DNA from: Thermoleophilia bacterium
GTDB lineage: Bacteria > Actinomycetota > Thermoleophilia > Gaiellales > Gaiellaceae
Assembly: GCA_017882605.1 (NCBI GenBank)
Contig: JADGPE010000006.1
Location: 1 to 44,699, forward strand
Length of the DNA: 44,699 nt
Reading direction: 5' to 3'
In this document: piece after piece, positions 8,355 through 16,050 of the stretch
Position numbering within the stretch: position 1 is the stretch's first letter
Layout: every line of letters starts with the position of its first letter
Translations under genes and position numbers: made by a program
The notes under the pieces: model-generated
What the model was told of the DNA's origin: nothing
The model's input: only the letters and a program-made list of their open reading frames with translations
The model's database searches: none

Positions 8355-8911
8355 TGCACCACGACCCGACGTTCTGGCTGATCGCGCGCGCCGCCGGCCT
8401 CACCGCCTACGCGGTCCTGACGCTGTCGGTGCTCGCAGGCCTCGTGCTGAAGTCTCGGCCGTTCGCGCGCCTCAAGGCGGCCCACGTCGCCGAGATCCAC
8501 AAGACGCTCGCGCTGACCGGCCTCGGGGCGCTGGCCCTCCACGCGGTGGCGCTCGTGCTCGACACGACGGTCAAGGTGAGCCTCGCCGGGCTCGTCGTGC
8601 CCGGCCTGGTGACCTATCGCCCGGCCGGGGTCGCAACGGGCGTGATCGGCGGCTGGCTCTTCGTCCTGATCACGTCCTCGTTCTGGCTGCGCAAGCGCAT
8701 CGGCGCGCGCGTCTGGCGGCGCCTGCACTGGTTCACCTACGCGCTCTTCGGCCTCGCGAGCATCCACGGGATCACTGCCGGCACCGACACGACGCAGCCG
8801 TGGGTTCGCAACCTCTACCTGGGCGCCATCGGCTTCGTCGTCGCCGCGACCGCGTGGCGCGCACTCGTTCCTCCCGCCCGCCGGGCGGCACCGAAAGGAG
8901 AACTCACATGA
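8354..8911 (+). CDS. Ferric-reductase-like transmembrane protein
   Basis: A 185-residue integral membrane protein with about five or six hydrophobic segments. His residues sit where this fold binds b-type heme: H44/H49 (AAHVAEIHK), H63 (ALHAVAL), H125 (RRLHWFTY) and H138 (ASIHGIT). The pattern fits the ferric reductase-like transmembrane domain (MsrQ/YedZ-FRD group), which carries electrons across the membrane through two hemes. The soluble flavin and NAD domains of full ferric reductases are absent. The following ferredoxin and ferredoxin reductase could feed it. The start overlaps the apbE stop (TGATG) and the stop overlaps the ferredoxin start. Confidence 0.85.
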   Translation: MHHDPTFWLIARAAGLTAYAVLTLSVLAGLVLKSRPFARLKAAHVAEIHKTLALTGLGALALHAVALVLDTTVKVSLAGLVVPGLVTYRPAGVATGVIGGWLFVLITSSFWLRKRIGARVWRRLHWFTYALFGLASIHGITAGTDTTQPWVRNLYLGAIGFVVAATAWRALVPPARRAAPKGELT

Positions 8912-9111
8912 GCAAGTACGAGATCACCATCGATCCTTCCCTGTGCAGCGGCTACGGCGCCTGCGTCGATGCCGCACGTGATCTGTTCCGCCTCGACAAG
9001 GGTGGCGTCGCGACCGTTGTCGTCACGCACACCGACGACCCGGCCGCGCTCGACGCCGCCGACGCGTGCCCGATGGGCGCGATCTTCGTGCAAGAGGTGA
9101 GGGCGGCATGA
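8908..9111 (+). CDS. Small ferredoxin, three-cysteine type
   Basis: 67 residues with a good ribosome site (AAGGAG, 7 bases before ATG). The cluster ligands are C13, C19 (CSGYGAC) and C54 (DACP). The position that would hold the middle Cys of a [4Fe-4S] CxxCxxC motif is Tyr, so a [3Fe-4S] cluster, as in actinobacterial P450 ferredoxins, or a 4Fe-4S cluster with a non-Cys ligand, is expected. Its neighbours are a ferredoxin-reductase-like flavoprotein (4-base overlap) and a heme membrane protein. It therefore most likely shuttles electrons between those two rather than serving a P450, which is absent here. Confidence 0.9.
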   Translation: MSKYEITIDPSLCSGYGACVDAARDLFRLDKGGVATVVVTHTDDPAALDAADACPMGAIFVQEVRAA

Positions 9112-10196
9112 GCACGGTCTTGATCGCGGGCGCAGGGCTGGCGGGCGCACGGTGCGCCGAGTCGCTCCGTGCGTTGGGCTGGAGCGGTCGTGTCGTCGTC
9201 GCAGGCGACGAGCCGCACGCTCCTTACGAACGACCGGCGCTCTCGAAGGACCTGCTGGCCGGTGAGCGCACCGACGTCAGCCTGCGTCCCGGCTCCTTCT
9301 GGGCCGAGCAGGAGATCGAGCTCCTGCTCGGCTGCCGGGTCGCCGGGCTGGACCCTAGACTGGGAACGGCGATGGTCGGCGGAGAGCTCGTTTCCTGGGA
9401 TGCGTTCGTGCACGCGACGGGCGTCCAGGCGCGCCGGCTTCCCGGCCCGCCGGGCGTGCACCACCTGCGCTCGCTCGACGACGCGCGCGCTCTCGCGGCC
9501 GAGCTGACACCCGCGAGCCGGGTCGTCGTCGTCGGCGCCGGCTTCATCGGCGGAGAAGTCGCCTCGACACTCGCGCCGAGCGTCGGCTCCGTGGTCGTGC
9601 TCGAGCCGATGGCCGCACCGCTGGAGCGCGTGCTCGGCCCCGAGGTGGGCGGCCTGCTCGCCTCTCGCTACGCCGCGCACGGCGTCGAGCTGCGGCTCGG
9701 CATCGGCGTCGAGGGCTTCGTCGGCGAGGATCGCGTGCGCGCAGTGCGGCTCACCGACGGAACGCTGCTCGCCGCGGACGTCGTCGTGGTTGGGATCGGA
9801 ACGGTCGGCGAGACGATCGAGGTCGACGCGTGCGGACGCAGTTCGACCCCCGGCGTCTACGCGGCGGGTGACGTCGCCTCGTGGTGGCGGCCTTCGCAGG
9901 GCCGCCACGTGCGCGTCGAGCACTGGACGAGCGCCGCCGGTCAGGCCCGGACGGTCGCCGCAGCGATCACCGGCGAGCTGACACCGTACGACGAGACGCC
10001 CTACTTCTGGTCGGATCAGTTCGGCCTGCGGCTCCAGCACGTCGGCCATGCCGAGCAGTGGCACGCCGTCGAGCTCGACGGCGGTGAGGATTCGTTCACC
10101 GCGCGCTACGTCGACGCGGACGGCCGGCTGCTCTCCGCGCTCGCGGCGAACCGCGCTTCCGAGCTGCGCGCACTGCGGTTGGAGCTCGCCGCGTGA
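9108..10196 (+). CDS. FAD-dependent NAD(P)H:ferredoxin reductase-like oxidoreductase
   Basis: A 362-residue flavoprotein with two Rossmann motifs: GAGLAG (8-13) for FAD and GAGFIG (143-148) for NAD(P)H. The YERPALSK segment (40-47) and the late YAAGDVA motif, which closes the FAD site, are hallmarks of the rubredoxin/ferredoxin reductase group (BphA4/PdR-like). The C-terminal third is the dimer/ferredoxin-facing domain (WSDQFGLRLQHVG). It presumably reduces the ferredoxin encoded immediately upstream. Starts and stops overlap on both sides by 4 bases. Confidence 0.9.
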   Translation: MSTVLIAGAGLAGARCAESLRALGWSGRVVVAGDEPHAPYERPALSKDLLAGERTDVSLRPGSFWAEQEIELLLGCRVAGLDPRLGTAMVGGELVSWDAFVHATGVQARRLPGPPGVHHLRSLDDARALAAELTPASRVVVVGAGFIGGEVASTLAPSVGSVVVLEPMAAPLERVLGPEVGGLLASRYAAHGVELRLGIGVEGFVGEDRVRAVRLTDGTLLAADVVVVGIGTVGETIEVDACGRSSTPGVYAAGDVASWWRPSQGRHVRVEHWTSAAGQARTVAAAITGELTPYDETPYFWSDQFGLRLQHVGHAEQWHAVELDGGEDSFTARYVDADGRLLSALAANRASELRALRLELAA

Positions 10197-10375
10197 AATG
10201 GCTGCTCGTCGTGCTGCTCGCGACACTCGCGGCGACGGTCGTGATCAACGTCTTGCTGCTCGGCTACGGCGGGAGCGAGCACGATCCCGTGGGCCGGCTG
10301 AGCCCGGTCGCGGACCTGCCGCAGCCCGCGCAGGTCCACGTGGACGACCACCACTCCGACGGCGCCGACGACTGA
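10193..10375 (+). CDS. Tiny membrane protein with His/Asp-rich tail
   Basis: 60 residues from a GTG start that overlaps the reductase stop (GTGA). An N-terminal membrane helix (WLLVVLLATLAATVVINVLLL) is followed by a short soluble part ending in VHVDDHHSDGADD. Coupling to the redox unit and codon use like its neighbours argue that it is real. No family recognised. The acidic His-containing tail resembles that of the first gene of the unit and could bind a metal. Confidence 0.55.
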   Translation: MKWLLVVLLATLAATVVINVLLLGYGGSEHDPVGRLSPVADLPQPAQVHVDDHHSDGADD

Positions 10376-10393
10376 GCCGAGCTTTCGGTCGGG

Positions 10394-11014
10394 TCAGCCG
10401 CCGACGCTGTGGCGAATCGCCGTCAGCCAGGGGCCCGACGACTCGAGCGCCGCTACCGCGACCGCGCCGCCGGCGACGAGCGCGAACCCGACCAGTCCGC
10501 GCCGGAGCAGGTGGCCCCGTGTGCGACGGCCGCGCGCCCAGTCGGCGAGTGCAAACCGGCGCAGCTTCGACAGGTGCGCGATCGAGTGGGCTCCGACGAC
10601 GAACAGGAACAGGGCGAAGCTTGCCGAGTGGACGCTGCGGAAGAACTGCGCGTGCGGGCCTGCGAAGACAAGACCGACGCCGCTTCCGAGCAGGGCGACC
10701 GTCGACCCGACGACGAGCGGCGCGATCCCGCGGAGCAGAGGCCGTGGGGGCCCCTCGGCGCGATAGGCAGCTGCGCGGGTGTAGTACCGAATCATCCGCC
10801 AGCCGGTCGACGCCAGCTTCAGGGCGACGACCGGGATCAGCGCGACGCCGACGAAGATGTGCACAGCCAGGGTCTGCTGCAACCCGAGAACGAGAGTCGC
10901 CAACTCGATCACCGTGCCTGCGAGCAGCAACGCGCCGAGCAGCGCCGTCAGGTTGCGGTTGCCCTGCGGACCGCCGGGGAAATGGGTGGCCAGGCGATCG
11001 AGTGCGTTTCGCAT
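10394..11014 (-). CDS. Four-helix membrane protein, possible b-type cytochrome
   Basis: 206 residues with four clear hydrophobic helices: about 20-45 (LTALLGALLLAGTVIELATLVLG), 50-70 (AVHIFVGVALIPVVALKLA), 95-115, and 125-145 (SVHSASFALFLFVVGAHSIAHL), plus a fifth near 170-190. His residues near helix ends (AVHIF, SVHSA, GAHSIAH) are placed as in small b-type cytochrome subunits (cytochrome b561/DUF4405-like), so heme binding is plausible but unproven. I chose ATG 11014; the longer frame upstream runs into the cytochrome c region on the other strand. It is divergent from the cytochrome c gene and may be its membrane partner. Confidence 0.6.
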   Translation of the reverse strand: MRNALDRLATHFPGGPQGNRNLTALLGALLLAGTVIELATLVLGLQQTLAVHIFVGVALIPVVALKLASTGWRMIRYYTRAAAYRAEGPPRPLLRGIAPLVVGSTVALLGSGVGLVFAGPHAQFFRSVHSASFALFLFVVGAHSIAHLSKLRRFALADWARGRRTRGHLLRRGLVGFALVAGGAVAVAALESSGPWLTAIRHSVGG

Positions 11015-11132
11015 AGAGGCCAGTGAAGCAGCGTTTCCTCGGCAGGGAATGGCCGCGACCGAACCCTTATCGACGTCTTTGGGAAACCTTTGTCTTCCCG
11101 GCGGGTGGACGAGCGCTCGGCGGAGTCGTAAA

Positions 11133-11924
11133 GTGCTCCCAGTGCCGCGGTCGGGAAAGCCGAGCAAGCGCGACTGGCCCGCCGACGCGGTCGCCGGGCT
11201 GATCGTCCTCGTCGCCGTGCTGCTCGCCTTCGGCGCCGCGATCGCCGGGTTCTTTCTCGGGCGCGACACCAAGCATCCGAAGGCGACGACGACTGCAGCG
11301 GCGTCGACCTCCGCGAAAGTCGATCCTCAGGTCGCCGCGGGCGGGCACATCTTCGTCCAGTTCGCCTGCGCGCAATGTCACGGCGACCAGGGCCGCGGCG
11401 GCGTCTCGTCCGTTGTCCCTGCGCTCACCAACGTGGGCTCCCAGCTGACACCGGCCCAGCTGCGACACATCATCAACCACGGGCTCGGCGAGTCGGCGAA
11501 CCCCAAGCGGCCGTACATGCCGGTCTGGGGCGCGGTCATCTCCGACACCCAGGTCAGCGACCTGATCTCCTACATCCGCGCCGGCCTGCCGGCGGTCCCG
11601 ACCGCCACCCCGCCCCCGGTGCCGGAGGGCCAGGGTGCGGCGGTGAAGGGCGGGGTCCTCTACGTCACCTACGGGTGCATCAACTGCCACGGCCCGAACG
11701 GGCTCGGCGGCGTGCCCAATCCCGAGTCGCCGGACAAGACGGTCCCGCCCCTGTCTGGCCTCGACTTCCGCAAGCAGTTCAATACCGACGCCAAGGTCGC
11801 CGACGTGATCCGGAGCGGGAGCGTGCTCGGCAAGGCGCCGATCGTGAGCATGCCGCACTGGGGCGGCATCATCCCGCCCGACCGGCTGAACGCGCTCGTC
11901 GCCTACTTGAAGACGCTCAAGTAG
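11133..11924 (+). CDS. Membrane-anchored diheme cytochrome c
   Basis: 263 residues. An N-terminal anchor (AVAGLIVLVAVLLAFGAAIAGFFLG, about 19-43) is followed by two class-I cytochrome c domains. Heme sites are CAQCH (79-83) and CINCH (182-186), with likely axial Met ligands M129 (YMPVWG) and M240 (SMPHWGG). A Pro-rich linker (about 152-166) joins the domains. The protein should face outside and transfer electrons to a terminal acceptor. I chose GTG 11133 because GGAG stands 7 bases before it; GTG 11142 is the alternative. It ends 9 bases before the convergent degV-like gene. Confidence 0.88.
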   Translation: MLPVPRSGKPSKRDWPADAVAGLIVLVAVLLAFGAAIAGFFLGRDTKHPKATTTAAASTSAKVDPQVAAGGHIFVQFACAQCHGDQGRGGVSSVVPALTNVGSQLTPAQLRHIINHGLGESANPKRPYMPVWGAVISDTQVSDLISYIRAGLPAVPTATPPPVPEGQGAAVKGGVLYVTYGCINCHGPNGLGGVPNPESPDKTVPPLSGLDFRKQFNTDAKVADVIRSGSVLGKAPIVSMPHWGGIIPPDRLNALVAYLKTLK

Positions 11925-11933
11925 CGCGCGCCG

Positions 11934-12797
11934 TCAGGCGTCTTCGTACCAGAAGAAGCCGACCGTGCCTGGACCGGCGTGCGTGCCGACCACGGGCCCG
12001 AGCGGTGTCGCGATCTCGATCTCGGCGCGCGGTCGCACATGCTCGACGAGCTCGCGCAGGGCGGCCAGACGCTCCGGGGCCGCGGCGTGCGCGATCCCGA
12101 CCTTCAAGTTCGGCGAATCCGCCGAGGTCGACTCGAACAGCGCCCGGAACTCGGCGAACGCCTTCGCATTGCCGCGCACGCGTTTGAGCGGGATCACCTC
12201 ACCGTCCCGGATCGTGAGGATCGGCTTCACGTTCAAGAGATTCCCCGCAAACGCCGCCGCCCGGCCGATGCGGCCGCCCCGGGCGAGGTACTCGAGCGTG
12301 TTGACGGTGAAGAGCAGCTGATGGTCGCGCTGGTAGCGCGCGACGTAGGCGTCGATCTCCTCGTCGGTCGTGCCACGCTCGAGGCGGCGTTGCACCCCGA
12401 TACCGAGCATCCCGAGCGACGCAGACACGGTACGGGAGTCGATCACGCGCACCGCGTCTCCACCCAGCAGCTCGGCAGCTGCCTGGGCGCTCGCAAACGT
12501 GCCGGAGAGCGTCGAGGAGATCTGGAGCGACAGAATCCGCTCGTACCGCGGCGCGAGCTCCTCGAACGTGGCGAGAAAATCACCGGGCGTCGGCTGCGAC
12601 GTCGTCGGCAGCTCGGAGTCGGTCTGCAGTCGCTCGTAGAAGCGGTCGGGGGTGATCTCGACGTAGTCCTTGAAGCTCTCGTCCCCGAACCGCACGTACA
12701 GCGGCACGATCCGGAAGTTCGAGAACCGCGTCTGCGCGTCCGGGAAGTCGGCGGTCGAGTCGAGCACGACCGCGGTGTTGTCGGCCGTCAGCTTCAT
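11934..12797 (-). CDS. DegV family protein, FakB-like fatty-acid-binding subunit
   Basis: 287 residues with the DegV (EDD) fold: AVVLDSTADFP at the start, an ITPDRFYERL helix, the phosphate-loop-like SLQISSTLSGTFASAQ, and VNTLEYLARGGRIGRAAAFAGNLLNVKPIL. DegV proteins bind a long-chain fatty acid and, as FakB, present it to the kinase FakA for acyl-phosphate formation. A DAK2/FakA-like gene lies two genes upstream in the same operon, which supports this role. Its start overlaps the stop of the lone receiver gene (ATGA). Specificity for saturated or unsaturated acids cannot be told. Confidence 0.88.
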   Translation of the reverse strand: MKLTADNTAVVLDSTADFPDAQTRFSNFRIVPLYVRFGDESFKDYVEITPDRFYERLQTDSELPTTSQPTPGDFLATFEELAPRYERILSLQISSTLSGTFASAQAAAELLGGDAVRVIDSRTVSASLGMLGIGVQRRLERGTTDEEIDAYVARYQRDHQLLFTVNTLEYLARGGRIGRAAAFAGNLLNVKPILTIRDGEVIPLKRVRGNAKAFAEFRALFESTSADSPNLKVGIAHAAAPERLAALRELVEHVRPRAEIEIATPLGPVVGTHAGPGTVGFFWYEDA

Positions 12798-13165
12798 TGC
12801 CCGGCAGCCTCACAGACGCATGCCACCAGCCGGTCGAAGTCCTCGTCCTTCGTGATGACCGCCACCGCCCCCGCCTGTTGCACCTCCGCCACCTCCTGGG
12901 CGGTCACCGAGGCGCTCAGGCAGACGACATGCGTGGTCGGGTCGGCCTCGAGCACGAGCCTCGTGGCCTCGGCTCCGTTCAGCCCCGGCATGCGGTAGTC
13001 CATCAGGACGACGTCCGGCCGCAGCTCGCGAACGACGGTCAGCGCCTCGTTGCCTGTCGCGACGCTCGCGACCACTTCGATCTCCTCGCGCAGCCCGAAC
13101 AGCAGCTCGAGCGTCTGGCGAAAGGCGTCGTTGTCCTCCACGACGAGCACTCGGACCGGGGTCAT
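12794..13165 (-). CDS. Stand-alone response regulator receiver
   Basis: 123 residues consisting of one receiver domain and nothing else. The acidic pocket is E10/D11 (VLVVEDND), the phosphoacceptor is D56 (VLMDYRMPGLNG), the switch Ser is S84 (CLSAS) and the conserved Lys is K106 (VITKDED). The sequence is closest in feel to NarL/LuxR-type receivers, but the HTH domain is absent and the gene stops cleanly with an ATGA overlap. It is coupled to the FakA-like gene before it (4-base overlap) and the DegV-like gene after it. A role in controlling fatty acid phosphorylation is possible but is only inferred from position. Confidence 0.9.
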   Translation of the reverse strand: MTPVRVLVVEDNDAFRQTLELLFGLREEIEVVASVATGNEALTVVRELRPDVVLMDYRMPGLNGAEATRLVLEADPTTHVVCLSASVTAQEVAEVQQAGAVAVITKDEDFDRLVACVCEAAGQ

Positions 13166-14721
13166 TCGGCCGCCAGCAGGAGCGGATAGTGCGGCTGGCC
13201 CCCCTGGTGCACGTCGAGCTCGAGGTCGGGATGCTCCGACTGGATCCGCGACAGCAGACCGTCGAGCACCGGTGGGCTCTCCCCGGTCAGCAGCGTGAGC
13301 ACGCTGCGGGGCTCGCGCAACAACCGCTCGAGCACGGCCTGCGCGACCTCGTCGAACGTCTCTCCGCCCGCGACCGGCTCGCCGTCTGCGAGCCCGAGCC
13401 ACTTGCCCTTCCGAACAGCGACGCCGTTCAGCTGCACGTCGCGCGAGGCGATGGTGACGGCACCGGTCGCGACGCCGTCGGACGCCTCCTGCATCGCAGC
13501 CACGTTGTCCTCGGCTCGACGGGACGAATCGAACGCGACGAGGGCCGCGAGCCCAGCCTGCAACGAGCGCGTCGGGACCACGCGCGCGACCTTCGCGGCG
13601 TTCGCCGCCGCCTGTTCCGCGGCAAGGATCACGTTGCCGTTGTTCGGCAGCACGATCACCTCCTCCGCAGGCGCGCCGTCGATCGCGGCGACAAGATCCG
13701 CCGTCGACGGGTTCATCGTCCGGCCGCCGTCGACGACGACCCCGCCGAAGCTCTCGAACAACGTGCGGTTGCCCACGCCGGACGAGACTGCGACGACCGC
13801 ACACGCCTCCCTGTCGGCGGGAACGGCATGCAGGAGGCGTTCCTCGCGCTGTTGGGTCTGGGCGTGCATGTTGGCGATCTCGACTCCGCCGATCGCACCG
13901 CGTGCGATGCCGAGCGAAAGCGCGCGCCCGGGGTCGTCGGTGTGCACGTGCACCTTGAGCGCACTGCGGTCGCCGACGACGAGCAGCGAGTCGCCGAGGC
14001 GTTCGAGCTCGCCTTCGAGCTCGTCGGCGTCGAGGCTCTCGCCTTCGACGACGAACACGGTGCAGTAGCGGTAGCGCGAAAGCTCCTGGTGGATCGCCTC
14101 GATCCCGAACGCCTCCTCGTGCTCGGGCGGTGGGGCGAGCGCCTCGCCGCTGATCGCGGCGTGGATGCCGCGCACGATCTCGACGAGCCCCGCGGCGCCC
14201 GCATCGACGACGCCCGCCTCCTTGAGCACGGGCAGCATGTCGCGCGTCTGCGCGACGGTGTCCTCACCGCGCGCGATGATGCCCGCGAGGTCGGCGCCAT
14301 GCTCGGCCGCATCGGCCATCGAGCGGATGGCCGTCAGCATCGTCCCCTCGACGGGCCTCTTCACCGCCCGGTAGGCGGCGTCGCTCGCGGAGCGAAACGC
14401 CCGCGCGAGGTCGTCGCTCTCGGCCAGCGACTCGGTCGCGCCGCGCACGATCTGGGAGAGAATCACGCCCGAGTTCCCGCGCGCGCCCATCAGCGCCGCG
14501 CGGGAGACCTCCTTCGCCAGACCTGCGCGATCATCCGGCCCGTCCTGCTGCAGCGCCTCGTCGATCGCGCGCACCGTCAGCGTCAGGTTCGTGCCCGTGT
14601 CGCCGTCCGGTACCGGGTAGACGTTGAGGTCGTCGATGCGGCGGCGGTTCGCCTCGATCGAGGCGCGCGCGCCTTCGACCAGCTCGCGAATGCGCTGCCT
14701 CATCCCTGCTGAGGCGTTCAT
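13162..14721 (-). CDS. fakA: DAK2 domain fatty acid kinase subunit (FakA/YloV-like)
   Basis: 519 residues, slightly shorter than firmicute FakA. The N-terminal DAK2 kinase domain (about 1-200) shows the nucleotide/magnesium motif DDLNVYPVPDGDTGTN and the SRAALMGARGNSGVILSQI helix. The middle and C-terminal part includes a YRYCTVFVVEGE strand and a late glycine-rich region with the NNGNVILAAEQA motif, typical of YloV proteins. FakA phosphorylates fatty acids bound to FakB (DegV). The two adjacent starts are ATG 14721 (overlapping the asp23 stop) and ATG 14703. Operon order asp23-fakA-receiver-degV suggests joint expression. Confidence 0.9.
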   Translation of the reverse strand: MNASAGMRQRIRELVEGARASIEANRRRIDDLNVYPVPDGDTGTNLTLTVRAIDEALQQDGPDDRAGLAKEVSRAALMGARGNSGVILSQIVRGATESLAESDDLARAFRSASDAAYRAVKRPVEGTMLTAIRSMADAAEHGADLAGIIARGEDTVAQTRDMLPVLKEAGVVDAGAAGLVEIVRGIHAAISGEALAPPPEHEEAFGIEAIHQELSRYRYCTVFVVEGESLDADELEGELERLGDSLLVVGDRSALKVHVHTDDPGRALSLGIARGAIGGVEIANMHAQTQQREERLLHAVPADREACAVVAVSSGVGNRTLFESFGGVVVDGGRTMNPSTADLVAAIDGAPAEEVIVLPNNGNVILAAEQAAANAAKVARVVPTRSLQAGLAALVAFDSSRRAEDNVAAMQEASDGVATGAVTIASRDVQLNGVAVRKGKWLGLADGEPVAGGETFDEVAQAVLERLLREPRSVLTLLTGESPPVLDGLLSRIQSEHPDLELDVHQGGQPHYPLLLAAE

Positions 14722-15059
14722 GCGCTCTGCCTGACGCGTTCGATGACGACCTCGACGGCGGCGACCTTCAGCCCGGTCAGGCGCTCGACCTCGTACGCCA
14801 CCTGCGACCGGACGGTCGATGCGACCTCGGCGAGGTTGAGGCCGTGCGCGACCACGATGTGCACCTGGATGCGGAGCGCGCGTGCGTCACCGTCGATGCT
14901 GATCCCCTCGCGGCGAAAGATGCGGCCGACGCGTGTGCCCGCCGAGAGCCCGACGACGCCGTAGCATCCGAGTGTCCGCTCGGCGACGATCTCCGCCACC
15001 GCCTCACGCGCGATCGTGAGCCGGCCGCGCTCGAGGTCCAGGGAAAGGTCATCCGCCAC
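14718..15059 (-). CDS. Asp23/Gls24 family protein
   Basis: 113 residues covering a whole Asp23 domain: REAVAEIVAERTLGCYGVVGLS, then an amphipathic VHIVVAHGLNLAEVASTVRSQVAYEVERLTG segment, then VAAVEVVIERV. Family members are envelope-stress or membrane-associated scaffolding proteins. One is regularly found just upstream of the DAK2 gene, as here, where the stop overlaps the fakA start by 4 bases. It starts about 50 bases after rpmB. Confidence 0.9.
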   Translation of the reverse strand: MADDLSLDLERGRLTIAREAVAEIVAERTLGCYGVVGLSAGTRVGRIFRREGISIDGDARALRIQVHIVVAHGLNLAEVASTVRSQVAYEVERLTGLKVAAVEVVIERVRQSA

Positions 15060-15110
15060 CGCTGCGGATTAGACCCGAAACGCGGCCTGGAAGGTTGCTC
15101 CCAGCTAGCG

Positions 15111-15302
15111 CTAGACGGCTTTTTGCACTTTGCCGCCCTTGAGGCAGCGTGTGCAGACGTACGCGCGGGTCGGCGAGCCCTTGAGCAGGACGCGGACTCG
15201 CTGCAGGTTCGGATCGAAGCGGCGCTTGGTGGCGACCATCGAGTGTGAGCGGTGGTTGCCGAACGACGGCTTCTTCCCACAGATTGCGCAGATCTTGCTC
15301 AT
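15111..15302 (-). CDS. rpmB: 50S ribosomal protein L28
   Basis: 63 residues, full length. It begins [16 protein letters not shown] and has the typical [15 protein letters not shown] and RVRVLLKG strands. Cysteines C5/C8 and C50/C53 form the zinc-ribbon pairs of the C+ type of L28. It lies between ribH and asp23, a common place near the fakA gene. The stop codon sits inside a 10-base palindrome CTAGCGCTAG (15105-15114). Confidence 0.97.
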   Translation of the reverse strand: MSKICAICGKKPSFGNHRSHSMVATKRRFDPNLQRVRVLLKGSPTRAYVCTRCLKGGKVQKAV

Positions 15303-15330
15303 CGCGGTCGGCAGTGTAGCGGTTGAGGCG

Positions 15331-16050
15331 CTACTGGCTGGCGCTGGCCCTGAGGCGGGCGAAGAGATCCGCCATCTCGAGGGCCGAGCGGACTGCCTCG
15401 CCCGCTTTGTGGATCCGCTCCTCGGCCTGCTCGACGGTGTCGACAGTCAGGACGCCGAAGGTGACCGGGACGCCGGTCTCAATTCCGGCGAGCTGCAGCC
15501 CCGACGCGCACTCGGCCGCGACATAGTCGAAGTGCGGTGTGTCGCCTCGCACGATCGCGCCGAGCGCGACGATGCACGCGTACCGGCGGGTCTTGGCGAG
15601 GGCCATCGCCGCCAGGGGCAGCTCGAAGGCGCCCGGCACCGGCATGACGGTGACCGCGTCCTGCGAGACGCCCGCGTCCGCGAGGGCATCCAGGGCGTTC
15701 TGGAGCATCCGACTCGTCACGCCGCCGTTGAAGCGCGACACGACGACGCCGACCGACCTCCGCTTGCCGAGCGGCGTGCCCTCGAGCACGGTGTAGCCGT
15801 CCGGGACGTCGATCTCTCCGCGTACGTGCTCAACACTGGCACCGTCCTGCGGCGTGTCCTCGATCACCACAGCGGACTCTGCAGCGGGCCAGCCCGCGAA
15901 CGGGTCCCCGTCGACGTCGTCGTCTGCGACCGACTCTCCACTCGGGTCCGTGTCCTCGCCGACCGGGAGCTGCGCTTCGACCGGCGGCGGCTCCGTCAGC
16001 GGCGTGTCGCTCCCGGGCGGGACTTTGGTCTGGTCGTCGAACTCGCTCAC
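15331..16050 (-). CDS. ribH: 6,7-dimethyl-8-ribityllumazine synthase with acidic N-terminal extension
   Basis: Catalyses the penultimate riboflavin step, joining the RibA-derived pyrimidine and the RibB-derived butanone phosphate. The catalytic core begins near residue 85: [15 protein letters not shown] (F107 packs on the substrate), PVPGAFELP (138-145), [16 protein letters not shown] with the catalytic-type H173, and [15 protein letters not shown]. In front is an extension of about 80 residues rich in Asp, Glu and Pro, unusual for an enzyme normally about 155 residues long. The GTG start overlaps the ribBA stop (GTGA); no start nearer the core is clearly better. Confidence 0.93.
   Translation of the reverse strand: MSEFDDQTKVPPGSDTPLTEPPPVEAQLPVGEDTDPSGESVADDDVDGDPFAGWPAAESAVVIEDTPQDGASVEHVRGEIDVPDGYTVLEGTPLGKRRSVGVVVSRFNGGVTSRMLQNALDALADAGVSQDAVTVMPVPGAFELPLAAMALAKTRRYACIVALGAIVRGDTPHFDYVAAECASGLQLAGIETGVPVTFGVLTVDTVEQAEERIHKAGEAVRSALEMADLFARLRASASQ

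Noticed and set aside
15105-15114. Palindrome CTAGCGCTAG at the rpmB stop
   Set aside because: Only 10 bases, no loop and no T-run; too short to call a terminator or binding site, and it may be chance.
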